A stretch of DNA of 64,000 nt. Origin: Halobacillus salinus (GTDB lineage Bacteria; Bacillota; Bacilli; Bacillales; Halobacillaceae). Each line of letters opens with the position of its first letter. Positions within the stretch are counted from its first letter, which is position 1. The translations under genes were made by a program, and so were the position numbers. The DNA lies in assembly GCF_004684905.1 (NCBI RefSeq), contig NZ_SRJC01000002.1, forward strand, positions 186,001 to 250,000. Direction: 5' to 3'. Below are positions 42,851-51,477 of the stretch, piece by piece. A model generated the notes under the pieces. It did not search any database and was not told the origin of the DNA. It saw nothing but the letters and a program-made list of their open reading frames with translations.

Positions 42851-44560
42851 CTATTGTGCCTCCTCTAACTGAGAGTGATAGACCTCTCTATAATAGGCGC
42901 TCTCTTGAAGCAGTTGCTCATGGGACCCTTCTGCGACAATCTTTCCTTTATGAAGTATCAAGATGGTGTGAGCTGCCTTCAGAGAACTGATCTTCTGCGC
43001 CACCATAAACACGGTGCAGGATTGTCCTTTGAGCGCTTCCATCAAGCGGGACTCTGTATGGGCATCAAGAGCACTTGTGCTGTCATCCAATATCAGCACT
43101 TTAGGTTTTCGTACGAGAGCGCGGGCGATCGACAGCCGCTGCTTTTGACCACCGGAGAATGTAACCCCTCTTTGACCAAGTTGTGTTTCGTACCTTTCAG
43201 GAAGAGTTAAAATATAATCGTGAATCTGAGCTTGTTTTGCTGCCGCTTCAATTTCCTCAGCCGTCGCTTCCTCTTTACCCCAAGCAATATTATCTCTTAC
43301 CGTGCCGGAAAACAGATGTATTTCTTGAGGAACAAGGCTGATCTGTGTTCTCAGACTTTTCACATCCAAGTCCTCAATTTTGTAGTCATCTAAATAAATC
43401 GCTCCATCCGTTCGTTCATACAATCGTGGAATAAGGTGTAATAAAGAGGTCTTACCTGAACCCGTCTCTCCTAAGATGCCAATTGTCTCCCCGGCCTCTG
43501 CTTTAAAGGTTATAGAATCCAGAGTAGGTTGTGATTCATGAGAGAAGGAGACATCTTGGAAACGAACCTCCCCTTTTAGTTCATGCTTTTCACCATGTTG
43601 TTCTTTTAGATAGGATGGCGTTTCCTCTTCAAGGATATCTGTAATTCGATTAGCAGACGCATTCCCTCTGGAAAACACCATAATCAAAAAGGTGAAAATA
43701 GAGAACGTGAACATGATCCGAGTCGCATAGTTCACAAGAGCTACCACTTCCCCAGGTTGAATGGTGTTCGCGGCAAGTCTTTCTGCTCCTAACCATAGAA
43801 TGACAAGTATGATCAAGTTAACTCCTAGCATGACTACAGGCATTGCGACTTCCATCAACCAGAGAGCCCGTTTATTTTGAGTCATCAAGTCATCATTCAC
43901 ACTTGTGAATCGCTCTTCTTCGTACTGTCCTCTGTTAAACCCTTTAATCAACCGAATACCAGTTAAGTTCTCACGGATCACGGTGTTAACTCCGTCGACT
44001 TTCTGCTGAACAGATTTGAATAACTTAACTCCTTTAGTCAGAATAAAGGATAGAAAGACCAGAAATAACGGAACGGAAACGACTAATATCAAAGCAAGCT
44101 TGGCATCAATGGTAAACGCCATAACCAAGGCGAATAGTATAAATAACGGCGCTCTTAGTGCAATCCGTACAAACATGAACAGGAGATTCTGAATTTGTAC
44201 GACGTCATTTGTAATTCGTGTGATCAACCCAGGCGTTGAGTAAGACTGGAAATTTCGGTTCGTAAAAGATTGAATTTTTTCAAACAGATCTCTTCGCAAA
44301 TCATACCCTACCCCTTGGCTTAATCTGGCAGCAAAGAACGAGTTCGTCACACCAGCGGCAAATGCAAGAAGGGAAAGAACTAAGAGAAGGCCTCCCCAAA
44401 GAGAGACCACTGAATAGTCTTTCGATACGATTCCTTCGTCGATGATTTTAGCCATGATCAACGGTTGGACAAGTTCTACAATCAATTCAATTCCCATTAA
44501 TGAAAGAGCTATGATAGCGGACCATTTATACGATAGAGAATATGTAAAAATTTTCCTCAC
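42851..44560 (-). CDS. ABC exporter half-transporter, degenerate partner
   Basis: A 569-residue half-transporter with six TM segments and an NBD with Walker A GETGSGKTS and canonical signature FSGGQKQRLS, but the catalytic glutamate after Walker B is aspartate (LILDDSTSALD) and the H-loop histidine is glutamine (VAQKISS). These are the usual changes of the non-catalytic half in heterodimeric exporters (BmrCD/LmrCD type). Substrates are likely drugs or lipids. Confidence 0.9.
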   Translation of the reverse strand: MRKIFTYSLSYKWSAIIALSLMGIELIVELVQPLIMAKIIDEGIVSKDYSVVSLWGGLLLVLSLLAFAAGVTNSFFAARLSQGVGYDLRRDLFEKIQSFTNRNFQSYSTPGLITRITNDVVQIQNLLFMFVRIALRAPLFILFALVMAFTIDAKLALILVVSVPLFLVFLSFILTKGVKLFKSVQQKVDGVNTVIRENLTGIRLIKGFNRGQYEEERFTSVNDDLMTQNKRALWLMEVAMPVVMLGVNLIILVILWLGAERLAANTIQPGEVVALVNYATRIMFTFSIFTFLIMVFSRGNASANRITDILEEETPSYLKEQHGEKHELKGEVRFQDVSFSHESQPTLDSITFKAEAGETIGILGETGSGKTSLLHLIPRLYERTDGAIYLDDYKIEDLDVKSLRTQISLVPQEIHLFSGTVRDNIAWGKEEATAEEIEAAAKQAQIHDYILTLPERYETQLGQRGVTFSGGQKQRLSIARALVRKPKVLILDDSTSALDAHTESRLMEALKGQSCTVFMVAQKISSLKAAHTILILHKGKIVAEGSHEQLLQESAYYREVYHSQLEEAQ

Positions 44561-44750
44561 ATGATTGTCCTCCGATTAGTGATTTGTGTGAAAGTTCTTA
44601 TCATTATACAAGATGATGATTAGAGTTAGAAGCGAGACCGTTTGTACAGATTGATCCTTCTAAATACGCTAATTTTCTCAGTATAACTTTTGTATAACAA
44701 TTGCACGGAAAATAGGTATAGTTAACAGCACAAAAACATGGGCTAAGTCA

Positions 44751-44779
44751 TTGAAAAAGAATGATTTTAAAGTGATAAT
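44751..44779 (+). promoter_or_regulatory. candidate SigA promoter for the small gene at 44886
   Basis: TTGAAA (44751-44756) and GATAAT (44774-44779) with a 17-bp spacer. The rest of the 325-bp gap between the ABC gene and this small gene shows AT-rich sequence without further clear signals. Confidence 0.5.
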
Positions 44780-44885
44780 AAAAGATGCCTATGTCTTTAT
44801 CCAAAGCAAAACGCTGATCTTAACTTAAAAACCGAATATTATATTACTATCATACCCCTGGTTGTGGGATCAGAAAGGTGATGTC

Positions 44886-45080
44886 ATGAAGGACAATATC
44901 AAACCGATTTTTCCAGTCACAGACGAACTGTTGGAATTGGTAGACTTGCTCAATGAAGTGTCCGATACCTCTGATGACCATGTCATTCCGCAAGCGATGA
45001 CCGTGTTAAACAAAGTGTATGCACAAGGAATCATGGAAGGGTATCAGAAAGCCATGCAAAAAAAAGAACAGAATATATAA
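44886..45080 (+). CDS. small acidic protein of unknown function
   Basis: A 64-residue protein (ATG 44886 behind AAAGGTGAT; an upstream in-frame start at 44862 is less likely). It is predicted to be mostly helical (TDELLELVDLLNEVSDTS... and VLNKVYAQGIMEGYQKAMQ). I do not recognise the family. It has a promoter and a strong terminator of its own. Confidence 0.6.
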   Translation: MKDNIKPIFPVTDELLELVDLLNEVSDTSDDHVIPQAMTVLNKVYAQGIMEGYQKAMQKKEQNI

Positions 45081-45095
45081 TTTCCACAAGGATAG

Positions 45096-45129
45096 AAAAA
45101 GCACTCTACGACGATAGAGTGCTTTTTTT
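45096..45129. terminator. bidirectional terminator
   Basis: AAAAAGCACTCTA-CGACGA-TAGAGTGCTTTTT. The minus-strand oxidase gene ends inside the stem (stop at 45106). Confidence 0.85.
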
Positions 45130-46356
45130 GTGATACAAAGTCTTATTTTTAAGAGGACGGTTTTGATCATAGAGCGTCAGGTCATCACTCTTCCCTGAGA
45201 GCAAGTACTCTTTTAACAATTTCGCCAACATCATACTATAGACAAGCCCGTTATCACCGTATGCCATCAAGAAGTAGCTGAATGGATAATTGTTATACTG
45301 CCCTAGAATAGGAAGACCATCGACTGTCCCGCCATAAAACGCAGCACAATAATAGTCAGGCTCTGCCTTCAGTTCCGGAAAGCGGGCATGAAGTTCTTTC
45401 ATTAATTGATCTCTTTTGTGGAGAAGCTTACTGTCTCTTTCTTCTTCAATGGACGTATCTTCATCGAGTCCTCCGATAATAACCCGGTTGTCTTTCGTAG
45501 TCCGAATATACACGTAGGGCCTTGCCGTTTCCCAAAGGAGTGTTCGTCCATACCACCCTGGGAAAGCCTCGACAGGTTTAGTGGTCACTGTATAGGTGCT
45601 GACAAAACGTGCTTTCTTCTCCTTCTTCACATCCATATCTTCGTAACCCGCTGCATAAATGACGTGCTTCGCCCGAATACTATGTCCGCGGTTAACGGTT
45701 ACGACGGGCAACCCTGATTCCTGGTGTTCTCCAACTCGCTCTGTATGTTCGAATATACGGACTCCTTGCTTCGCTGCAAACTCAAGCAGGCCATGTGTAA
45801 AAATAAACGAATTAATTTCTCCATCGTTCCTAGAGTAAATGCCTCCAAGCTTTTCAAACGAATAATGATTCGAAATCCATTCTTCACTCACCCATTCCAC
45901 TGGCGCTCCACGCTCTTGCAGCCACTCACATTCCTTCATATGAGCATTAAGATGTTCCGCTTCACTGACGTAATAGAGGGTATCTCTACGAGTGAACTCA
46001 CTGTCAAATGGAATGCGTATGGAGGCCGCTTCGATCTCGTCAATGGCTTCCTGACACAATTGCATATGCCTGGTACTGTAATCGTCTCCGAAGGTATGAA
46101 CGAGGTCTGTAAACCTCTTCTCTCCCATATATTGAAGCAGGCTTGTATTCGTCGCTGTGCTTCCCCTTGCGACCATGTTCTTTTCGATTAGTACGACGTT
46201 AAGGTCCGTATCAGACAAGTAGTAAGCACATTGAGCACCTGAACTCCCCCCACCGACAATCAACACATCGCATGAAATGTCCTCATCAACAGAGGGATAA
46301 GTAGGCACTTCCTTCATTGTATTCGGCCAGTAGTACGTTCCAGATTGTATGTTCAT
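45106..46356 (-). CDS. FAD-dependent oxidoreductase (DAO family)
   Basis: A 416-residue DAO-fold protein with the FAD motif DVLIVGGGSSGAQCAYYLS, RGSTATNTSLLQ and a late GTVDGLPILG. The family oxidises amines or amino acids (e.g. gamma-glutamylputrescine or N-methyl amino acids). No C-terminal Rieske domain. Context gives no substrate. Confidence 0.85.
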   Translation of the reverse strand: MNIQSGTYYWPNTMKEVPTYPSVDEDISCDVLIVGGGSSGAQCAYYLSDTDLNVVLIEKNMVARGSTATNTSLLQYMGEKRFTDLVHTFGDDYSTRHMQLCQEAIDEIEAASIRIPFDSEFTRRDTLYYVSEAEHLNAHMKECEWLQERGAPVEWVSEEWISNHYSFEKLGGIYSRNDGEINSFIFTHGLLEFAAKQGVRIFEHTERVGEHQESGLPVVTVNRGHSIRAKHVIYAAGYEDMDVKKEKKARFVSTYTVTTKPVEAFPGWYGRTLLWETARPYVYIRTTKDNRVIIGGLDEDTSIEEERDSKLLHKRDQLMKELHARFPELKAEPDYYCAAFYGGTVDGLPILGQYNNYPFSYFLMAYGDNGLVYSMMLAKLLKEYLLSGKSDDLTLYDQNRPLKNKTLYHKKSTLSS

Positions 46357-46411
46357 ACGAGTTACTCCTTACTTTTTTATAGTATGGCTTAAACAAAACA
46401 CTAAGCCTGAG

Positions 46412-47092
46412 CTATGAGAGAGCGGATAATCCTAGGTCAGCTAAGACATGCTGACCGATAATGGTGGGATGTACATCGTCGATAATCAGGTACTCCGGAT
46501 GCTTGTGAAAAGCCTTCGAAGCATCGATGACTTTAACATCCATTACGTAATCTAACAGCTCTGCCACAGTGGCATACTGCATGTTTATATAATCAAGGGG
46601 CAGATCAATGGAGAAACCTGCATCTGGATAGGGGTTATAAAGGTTATACAATAACACCTTTGCATCTGTCCGTTTATTAAGCTCCATCATAATAGCAGAA
46701 AGATTGCGAATTAATTTCGAGGACACTTTGCCCACTTCCCCCTTCGTCAATCCACTTAGTCCCTTGTTTTCTTTAAGCAAGTTAAGCAAGTCGTTCCCAC
46801 CAATGTAAAGCACTACTATATCAGCTTCTTTTAAAGCCTGTTGAAACTCTTCCTCGTGTTTAATAGCAGCCAGTAACTGGGTAGACGTCATTCCTGGTTT
46901 GCTCAAGTTGGTGAGTTTCCAGCCTTTTTCTTTCGCAATCAAAGAGGGAAAGGATTGATCAGATGGACTTGGCAGATGGTATCCATAGGGAATAGAATCC
47001 CCCAAGGCAACGAGCTGCTTACTCTCAGCACTTGTAGGAGTAGGAGCCAAAAAAATTACAATTAATAATAAAATAAGAAATGATCGCTTCAT
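46412..47092 (-). CDS. secreted SGNH/GDSL hydrolase
   Basis: A signal peptide (residues 1-22, cleavage likely after TSA) precedes an SGNH domain: block I ALGDSIPYG with the nucleophilic serine, a block II glycine (SKPGMTST), block III IGGNDLL and block V DDVHPT with catalytic Asp/His. Such enzymes deacylate lipids or O-acetylated cell-wall polymers. It is followed by an unrelated minus-strand gene order, with a weak hairpin upstream at 47117-47138. Confidence 0.88.
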   Translation of the reverse strand: MKRSFLILLLIVIFLAPTPTSAESKQLVALGDSIPYGYHLPSPSDQSFPSLIAKEKGWKLTNLSKPGMTSTQLLAAIKHEEEFQQALKEADIVVLYIGGNDLLNLLKENKGLSGLTKGEVGKVSSKLIRNLSAIMMELNKRTDAKVLLYNLYNPYPDAGFSIDLPLDYINMQYATVAELLDYVMDVKVIDASKAFHKHPEYLIIDDVHPTIIGQHVLADLGLSALS

Positions 47093-47116
47093 AGTTATCT
47101 CTCCATAAATAAATAG

Positions 47117-47138
47117 GACGCCCGTCGAAACGGGCGTC
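47117..47138 (-). terminator. hairpin after the CAP-domain gene
   Basis: GACGCCCGT-CGAA-ACGGGCGTC, a perfect 9-bp GC-rich stem ten bases after the stop at 47148; the U-tract (TATTTATTT) is weak. Confidence 0.65.
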
Positions 47139-47147
47139 AGTTACGAC

Positions 47148-47858
47148 TTACTTACCAATAAACATCTGTGTCCAATATTGGCCGTCTTGTGCAAACCCGA
47201 CACCAATATGAGTGACGTTTTTATTCATAATGTTTTTACGGTGACCACTTGAATTTAACCAGCCATCTACGACTTGCTTAGGTGTTTGCTGACCAGCAGC
47301 AATGTTTTCAGCCGCCGTACGATAATCCACTCCGAATTCTTTTAACATGTCGAACGGAGAGCCATATGTCGGAGAAGTATGGGAGAAATAATTTTTCTCA
47401 GCCATGTCTTCCGATTTTGCCTGAGCGACTTTTGTTACTTCTGGGCTCATTTTAAGAGGTTTGAGACCATTCTTTTCACGTGCATCATTAGTCAAACGAA
47501 CAACTTCTTCTTTGAAAGAACCGTCTACTTGGTCGATTCTTTCTTTATTTGAACCCATATTGTCGTCGCCTTTTGCATAGCGATCCGCTTCTTTATAAGG
47601 TTCTAAATCACCGCTGTTGCTATAAGTTCCATTTGGGTTCAGTCCTTCAAATGGGATGTTAGCATCAAAGCGGTTTTGTCCAGGAGCCATGCGTTCCGCG
47701 CCACCTTGATGGGGCTGGATGCCTTGGGATTCAGGACCAAAACTTACGTTGCGCAAGTTATTTTGCTGGTTTTCACGCGCACCTTCTTCTGTATTACAAG
47801 CCGCTAAAACGAGAAGCATAGCGGTTATTGCGACTAACAAGTAAAACATCTTTTTCAT
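47148..47858 (-). CDS. CAP/SCP-domain lipoprotein (YkwD-like)
   Basis: From ATG 47858 (AAGGAGG seven bases upstream) the 236-residue protein has a lipobox VLAAC (Cys21), a polar linker rich in N, Q and G, and a CAP domain (about 112-236) with LTNDAREKNGLKPL, the HTSPTYGSPFDML region, AENIAAG and SGHRKNIMN. Bacterial CAP proteins are cell-surface or spore-coat-associated; function unclear. The much longer in-frame extension upstream runs into the dispersed repeat and is not coding. Confidence 0.88.
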   Translation of the reverse strand: MKKMFYLLVAITAMLLVLAACNTEEGARENQQNNLRNVSFGPESQGIQPHQGGAERMAPGQNRFDANIPFEGLNPNGTYSNSGDLEPYKEADRYAKGDDNMGSNKERIDQVDGSFKEEVVRLTNDAREKNGLKPLKMSPEVTKVAQAKSEDMAEKNYFSHTSPTYGSPFDMLKEFGVDYRTAAENIAAGQQTPKQVVDGWLNSSGHRKNIMNKNVTHIGVGFAQDGQYWTQMFIGK

Positions 47859-47989
47859 GATGATCCTCCTTAGGAATTCATTCATCCTTACTATGTACGT
47901 GTCCGAATAAATTATCCTAGTCAAGGGTGTTCCAAATATCACTAAAAAAGATGGCATTAGGAAGTTACGGAAAACCTCAGGACAAAATA

Positions 47990-48389
47990 AAAACCGTCTA
48001 CGCAACAGCATAGCGGTTTGACAGTGTGTCGAGAAAGTATTTGGTTGTTCCAGGTGTAGAAAAGTGATGTTGTAGAAGCGTCGCTTTCCGCAGGCGTAGA
48101 GGGCAATCAATTATGGTCCACAATTAAAGGGGGATTTCCACTTTTAAACGCATGGTTTTGTTCGCGCTAACTATGGAAAAGGGATCTGGAAAACGACGAG
48201 GCTCCTGTGGGATGCACGGGATAGTCGAGATCTCGCATTGAGCAAAGCGAACGAGGGAGCTCGACACTCGCCCACGGAAAGCGAGTTGTTTTTCAGACCA
48301 CGAGACACTGGCACTATGCTTCCTAACAAAACCAATCTACACCTCTTCAACAACCTAAAAAACCGCTATGCAACAGCATAGCGGTTTGA
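47990..48389. repeat. palindromic dispersed element, copy C, with duplicated terminator
   Basis: A core of about 337 bp (48022-48358) is flanked by near-identical hairpins: 47990-48021 and 48359-48389, both containing CAACAGCATAGCGGTTTGA. The core has subterminal inverted repeats (GGTTGTT..AGGTGTAGA near 48042 and TCTACACCT..AACAACC near 48337) and an inner pair (TCGCTTTCCGCAGGCG at 48081 and CGCCCACGGAAAGCGAG at 48269). It occupies the 533-bp gap between the CAP gene and the next gene; no coding region is seen in it. Confidence 0.75.
48359..48389 (-). terminator. terminator of the small Cys-rich gene
   Basis: AAACCGCTATGC-AACA-GCATAGCGGTTT, a perfect 12-bp stem directly after the stop at 48392, followed by a T-run on the minus strand. 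Confidence 0.85.
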
Positions 48390-48391
48390 TG

Positions 48392-48598
48392 TTAGCTGGT
48401 ATGGCAATCTGGACAACACGTGTTACAGCCGTTCACGTTATCGTACGTATTCTTCGCCTCTTGCAAAGCACTGGCACAATCTTTATGTCCTCCCAGGTCA
48501 AGTAGGTTCTTCTCAAAAGGCATGAATTTGCACCCTTCTACATGAACTTCGTGTTCTCCACCCGTCTGTTGGTTTTGGTTTACGTAATATTGAGCCAT
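48392..48598 (-). CDS. small Cys/His-rich protein
   Basis: A 68-residue cytoplasmic protein with HEVHVEGCKFMP, a single Cys in GGHKDCASALQEAK and a terminal NGCNTCCPDCH. The arrangement of five or six cysteines and two histidines suggests a metal-binding or structural site. Similar short proteins occur widely but I know of no function. A good AAGGAGGAAATC-type ribosome binding site precedes it. Confidence 0.7.
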   Translation of the reverse strand: MAQYYVNQNQQTGGEHEVHVEGCKFMPFEKNLLDLGGHKDCASALQEAKNTYDNVNGCNTCCPDCHTS

Positions 48599-48716
48599 TC
48601 GATTTCCTCCTTATGCTAAAGAAGAGTACCCGATTCCAATATTAGTAAAACAAAACAAAAGCATTACCGTGCACATTTCTACAAGAAGAATCTTATTTCC
48701 CAGGAAATAAGACCTT

Positions 48717-49913
48717 TCATGTTGCTTTAGAATACGCTGTAAGTTTCTCAAAAGCCTGGGCTAAGTCAGCTTTTAAATCTTCTAGATCTTCGATACCGGC
48801 CGAATAACGAACGAGCCCTTCTGGTATCCCCATTGCTGCTCGTTCTGCTGGGGTACACTCAACATGGCTAGTCGTTCGCGATGGTCCAACTACCGTTTCG
48901 ACTGATCCTAAGTTCGCTGCACGGTTTGCATATTGGAGATTCGGTAGTAACTTTCTAACCGTGTCGACTCCTCCCTTCACGGAAAAACTCAACATCCCTC
49001 CGAAACCTGACATTTGCTGCTTCGCAACCTCATGGTGAGGATGATCAGGTAGACCTGGATAATATACGCCTTCTACCATATCAAAAGTTTGCAGATATTC
49101 AGCAATTGCATGAGCATTCTGATTTTGACGATCGACACGCAATTTCAAGGTTTTCATTCCCCGGAGTAATAAATATGCTGCCATCGGATCCAATGTGGCA
49201 CCGTTTATTTCACGATAATGATAAATGGCGTCTACTAGATCTTTTTTTCCACAGACTACTCCACCAAGGGCATCCGCATGTCCGCCAAGAAATTTCGTTG
49301 CGCTGTGAATAACTAAATCAGCCCCAAGCGATAGGGGTTGTTGATTAACAGGAGTTGCAAAGGTGTTATCCACAATTACAACGGCCCCGGCTTCCTTACC
49401 GGCACGTGCCATCCGTTCGATGTCTGTGATCTTGACGGTTGGGTTGGTAGGACTCTCTAAATAGAGCACTTTACAACCCTTCGCGACCTCTTCCTCTAAT
49501 GCACGATGGTCACCCGTCTCACACAGTTGCACGTCTACATTTTGCTTAGGCAAAAACTCCGTGAAGATTTTATTCGTCCCTCCATAAGTATCCTTAATAG
49601 AGACGATTCGATCACCAGGGAATAATAACGTTCCTAAAGTATTGCTGATTGCGGCCATCCCTGTCGAAAAGCTGGTCGAAGCAGCGGCATTCTCGAGTAT
49701 CCTTACCTTTTCTTCAAATGCTTGAACTGTCGGGTTCGTGTTACGCCCATATATGTGTCCTGGCTTCTTACCTACGGCTACATCGTACCACTCATCCATG
49801 TCTTCATAACCGAAGGACACGCTGTGCACCACAGGCACTTGTGTTGCACCAAAAGCAAGTTGCTCTTTTTCCCCTGCCCAAATCGATTTCGTTCCAATAT
49901 TCGCTTCTCTCAT
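48717..49913 (-). CDS. cystathionine gamma-synthase/lyase-family PLP enzyme
   Basis: A 398-residue Cys/Met-metabolism PLP enzyme with YGRNTNPTV, STGMAAISNTL, the Asp of VIVDNTFATP and the Schiff-base lysine in HSATKFLGGHADALGG. It lies 38 bp downstream of the ectoine hydrolase gene on the same strand, so the two may be cotranscribed. The exact reaction (gamma-synthase, gamma-lyase or methionine gamma-lyase) cannot be fixed from motifs alone. Confidence 0.85.
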   Translation of the reverse strand: MREANIGTKSIWAGEKEQLAFGATQVPVVHSVSFGYEDMDEWYDVAVGKKPGHIYGRNTNPTVQAFEEKVRILENAAASTSFSTGMAAISNTLGTLLFPGDRIVSIKDTYGGTNKIFTEFLPKQNVDVQLCETGDHRALEEEVAKGCKVLYLESPTNPTVKITDIERMARAGKEAGAVVIVDNTFATPVNQQPLSLGADLVIHSATKFLGGHADALGGVVCGKKDLVDAIYHYREINGATLDPMAAYLLLRGMKTLKLRVDRQNQNAHAIAEYLQTFDMVEGVYYPGLPDHPHHEVAKQQMSGFGGMLSFSVKGGVDTVRKLLPNLQYANRAANLGSVETVVGPSRTTSHVECTPAERAAMGIPEGLVRYSAGIEDLEDLKADLAQAFEKLTAYSKAT

Positions 49914-49951
49914 GAAATCCTCCTCTTCCCGACTTTATCCACAAACTGTGG

Positions 49952-51151
49952 TCAGCTTATTTGTCCACCTAAATCCAAAGAGTCCCGTATCAACAGATTC
50001 TGTGGGTAAGTTGTGAATCGTTCGATGCCGGTATCCGTGACTCGGAAGGTTTCGCTTATTTCAATACCGTCTGTGTTGAACCAAAGGGCCGGTATCAAGT
50101 GAAATGTCATGTTGGTTTGAAGGACGGTGGAGTCCCCTCTACGAATACTCGCCGTATGCTCTCCCCAGTCTGGCGGGTAGTTCAGCCCCACGGAATAACC
50201 AAGCCTCGCTTCTTTTTCATAACCATGCGCTTTGATGGTTCTACGCCAGGTTTCTTCTAGTTCTCCACAAGTAACGCCAGGCTTTGCCTTTTCGAAGATG
50301 GCTTGAATTCCTTCAAGCACAACCGGAGTCACTTGTTGTAGCTGATCATTCGGTTGTCCGACAGATACCGTTCTAGCCAAAGGGACATGGTAACGTTTAT
50401 AACAGCCCGCCAATTCAATGATGACAGCATCTCCATCTACAAAAGGCCGGTCCGTCCACGTTAAATGTGGAATCGAAGTTCTGTCTCCTGTAGGCAACAG
50501 TGGAACAATAGCCGGATATTCCCCACCGAATTCTGGGGTCCCCTTCACCATCTGATAGTAAATTTCTGCAGCAGTATCGCATTCTCTTACTCCAGGGTAG
50601 ATGCTTTCTACTCCTTTGGTCATAGCTAAGTCCGCGATTTTGGCAGCCTTTTTCATGTATTCAATTTCTTGATCGGATTTGATGATGCGGACATAATTAA
50701 CAAGTAAAGAAGCATCTTGAAATTCGGCGTCCGGAAGTCCTTGCTTCAAGCGTTCTAAAGCTTTTGCTGTGAAATAATAGTGGTCCATTTCCACACCGAT
50801 TCGCCGGTTACCCTGACCGATTTGTTTCAGTATGGTAGCTATGAAATCCATCGGATGGTGAAGGTCTGACTGAACGTATTGGTCAGGGTATGCAATCACA
50901 TTCTCATCATAAAGCCACGTCGTAACCCTGGCACCGTTCGCATCCTGGTAACGACCTATCCACAAGGGCTGTGGTTCATCAATAATGATGACCAACATTT
51001 GATGTACATAAAAAGACCACGCATCATAACCGGATAAATAGTTCATGTTGGCAGGATCCGTTATCAATAAGACATCTACTCCGAGATTCTCCATCCTTTC
51101 TTTAGTTTTCGTGAGACGTTGCTGGTACTCCATCATGTCAAAAGGAAGCAA
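49952..51151 (-). CDS. doeA: ectoine hydrolase (M24-family fold)
   Basis: A 399-residue M24 (creatinase-like) protein with SGYDAWSFYVHQ, GRYQDANGA, ELAGCYKRYHVPLARTV, YSVGLNYPPDWGEH and EISETFRVTD, the pattern of DoeA/EutD ectoine hydrolases. In place of the usual M24 metal ligands it has substitutions (IELAG for an aspartate site, no Asp before LARTV, no Glu in the MTFHLIP block), so it is not an ordinary Xaa-Pro peptidase. It would open the ectoine ring, letting the cell use its compatible solute. Start: TTG 51151, six bases after GGGAGGAATG; ATG 51157 or 51136 are alternatives. No doeB (deacetylase) adjoins. Confidence 0.78.
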   Translation of the reverse strand: MLPFDMMEYQQRLTKTKERMENLGVDVLLITDPANMNYLSGYDAWSFYVHQMLVIIIDEPQPLWIGRYQDANGARVTTWLYDENVIAYPDQYVQSDLHHPMDFIATILKQIGQGNRRIGVEMDHYYFTAKALERLKQGLPDAEFQDASLLVNYVRIIKSDQEIEYMKKAAKIADLAMTKGVESIYPGVRECDTAAEIYYQMVKGTPEFGGEYPAIVPLLPTGDRTSIPHLTWTDRPFVDGDAVIIELAGCYKRYHVPLARTVSVGQPNDQLQQVTPVVLEGIQAIFEKAKPGVTCGELEETWRRTIKAHGYEKEARLGYSVGLNYPPDWGEHTASIRRGDSTVLQTNMTFHLIPALWFNTDGIEISETFRVTDTGIERFTTYPQNLLIRDSLDLGGQIS

Positions 51152-51395
51152 AACCATTCCTCCCACTTTAAAGACTTAATTTTCTGACTACTTATATTTT
51201 ATCTTTCTCTACTTATCCATGTAATGTAAAAAGTGTATGAATCGAATGTTCTTACCTAATACAAAATGGACATTTACTAACAGGATATACACATATTCAC
51301 GGTTAATCAGAGAATAAATCTGTTGCTTTTCACTTATGCACATGTGGATAAGGGAGGTTGTCCGTCCAATCGTCATCGCTTACAAGAAGCAAGAA

Positions 51396-51410
51396 TTAAG
51401 GTATCCTTAA
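51396..51410 (+). promoter_or_regulatory. 15-bp palindrome in a 326-bp gap
   Basis: TTAAGG-TAT-CCTTAA is a perfect palindrome about 70 bp before the aldo/keto reductase gene. The rest of the gap 51152-51477 is AT-rich; no other gene or clear signal is seen. Confidence 0.4.
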
Positions 51411-51477
51411 GTAGACGGGCTTTATCCCGTACATAAAAAAGTGAACCATCTTTAACAAACAATAAAGGAGCATTGTT

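Noticed and set aside
47148-48110. 320-residue version of the CAP protein
   Set aside because: The extension runs into dispersed element C and hides the lipoprotein signal; ATG 47858 has AAGGAGG upstream and gives a clean lipobox.
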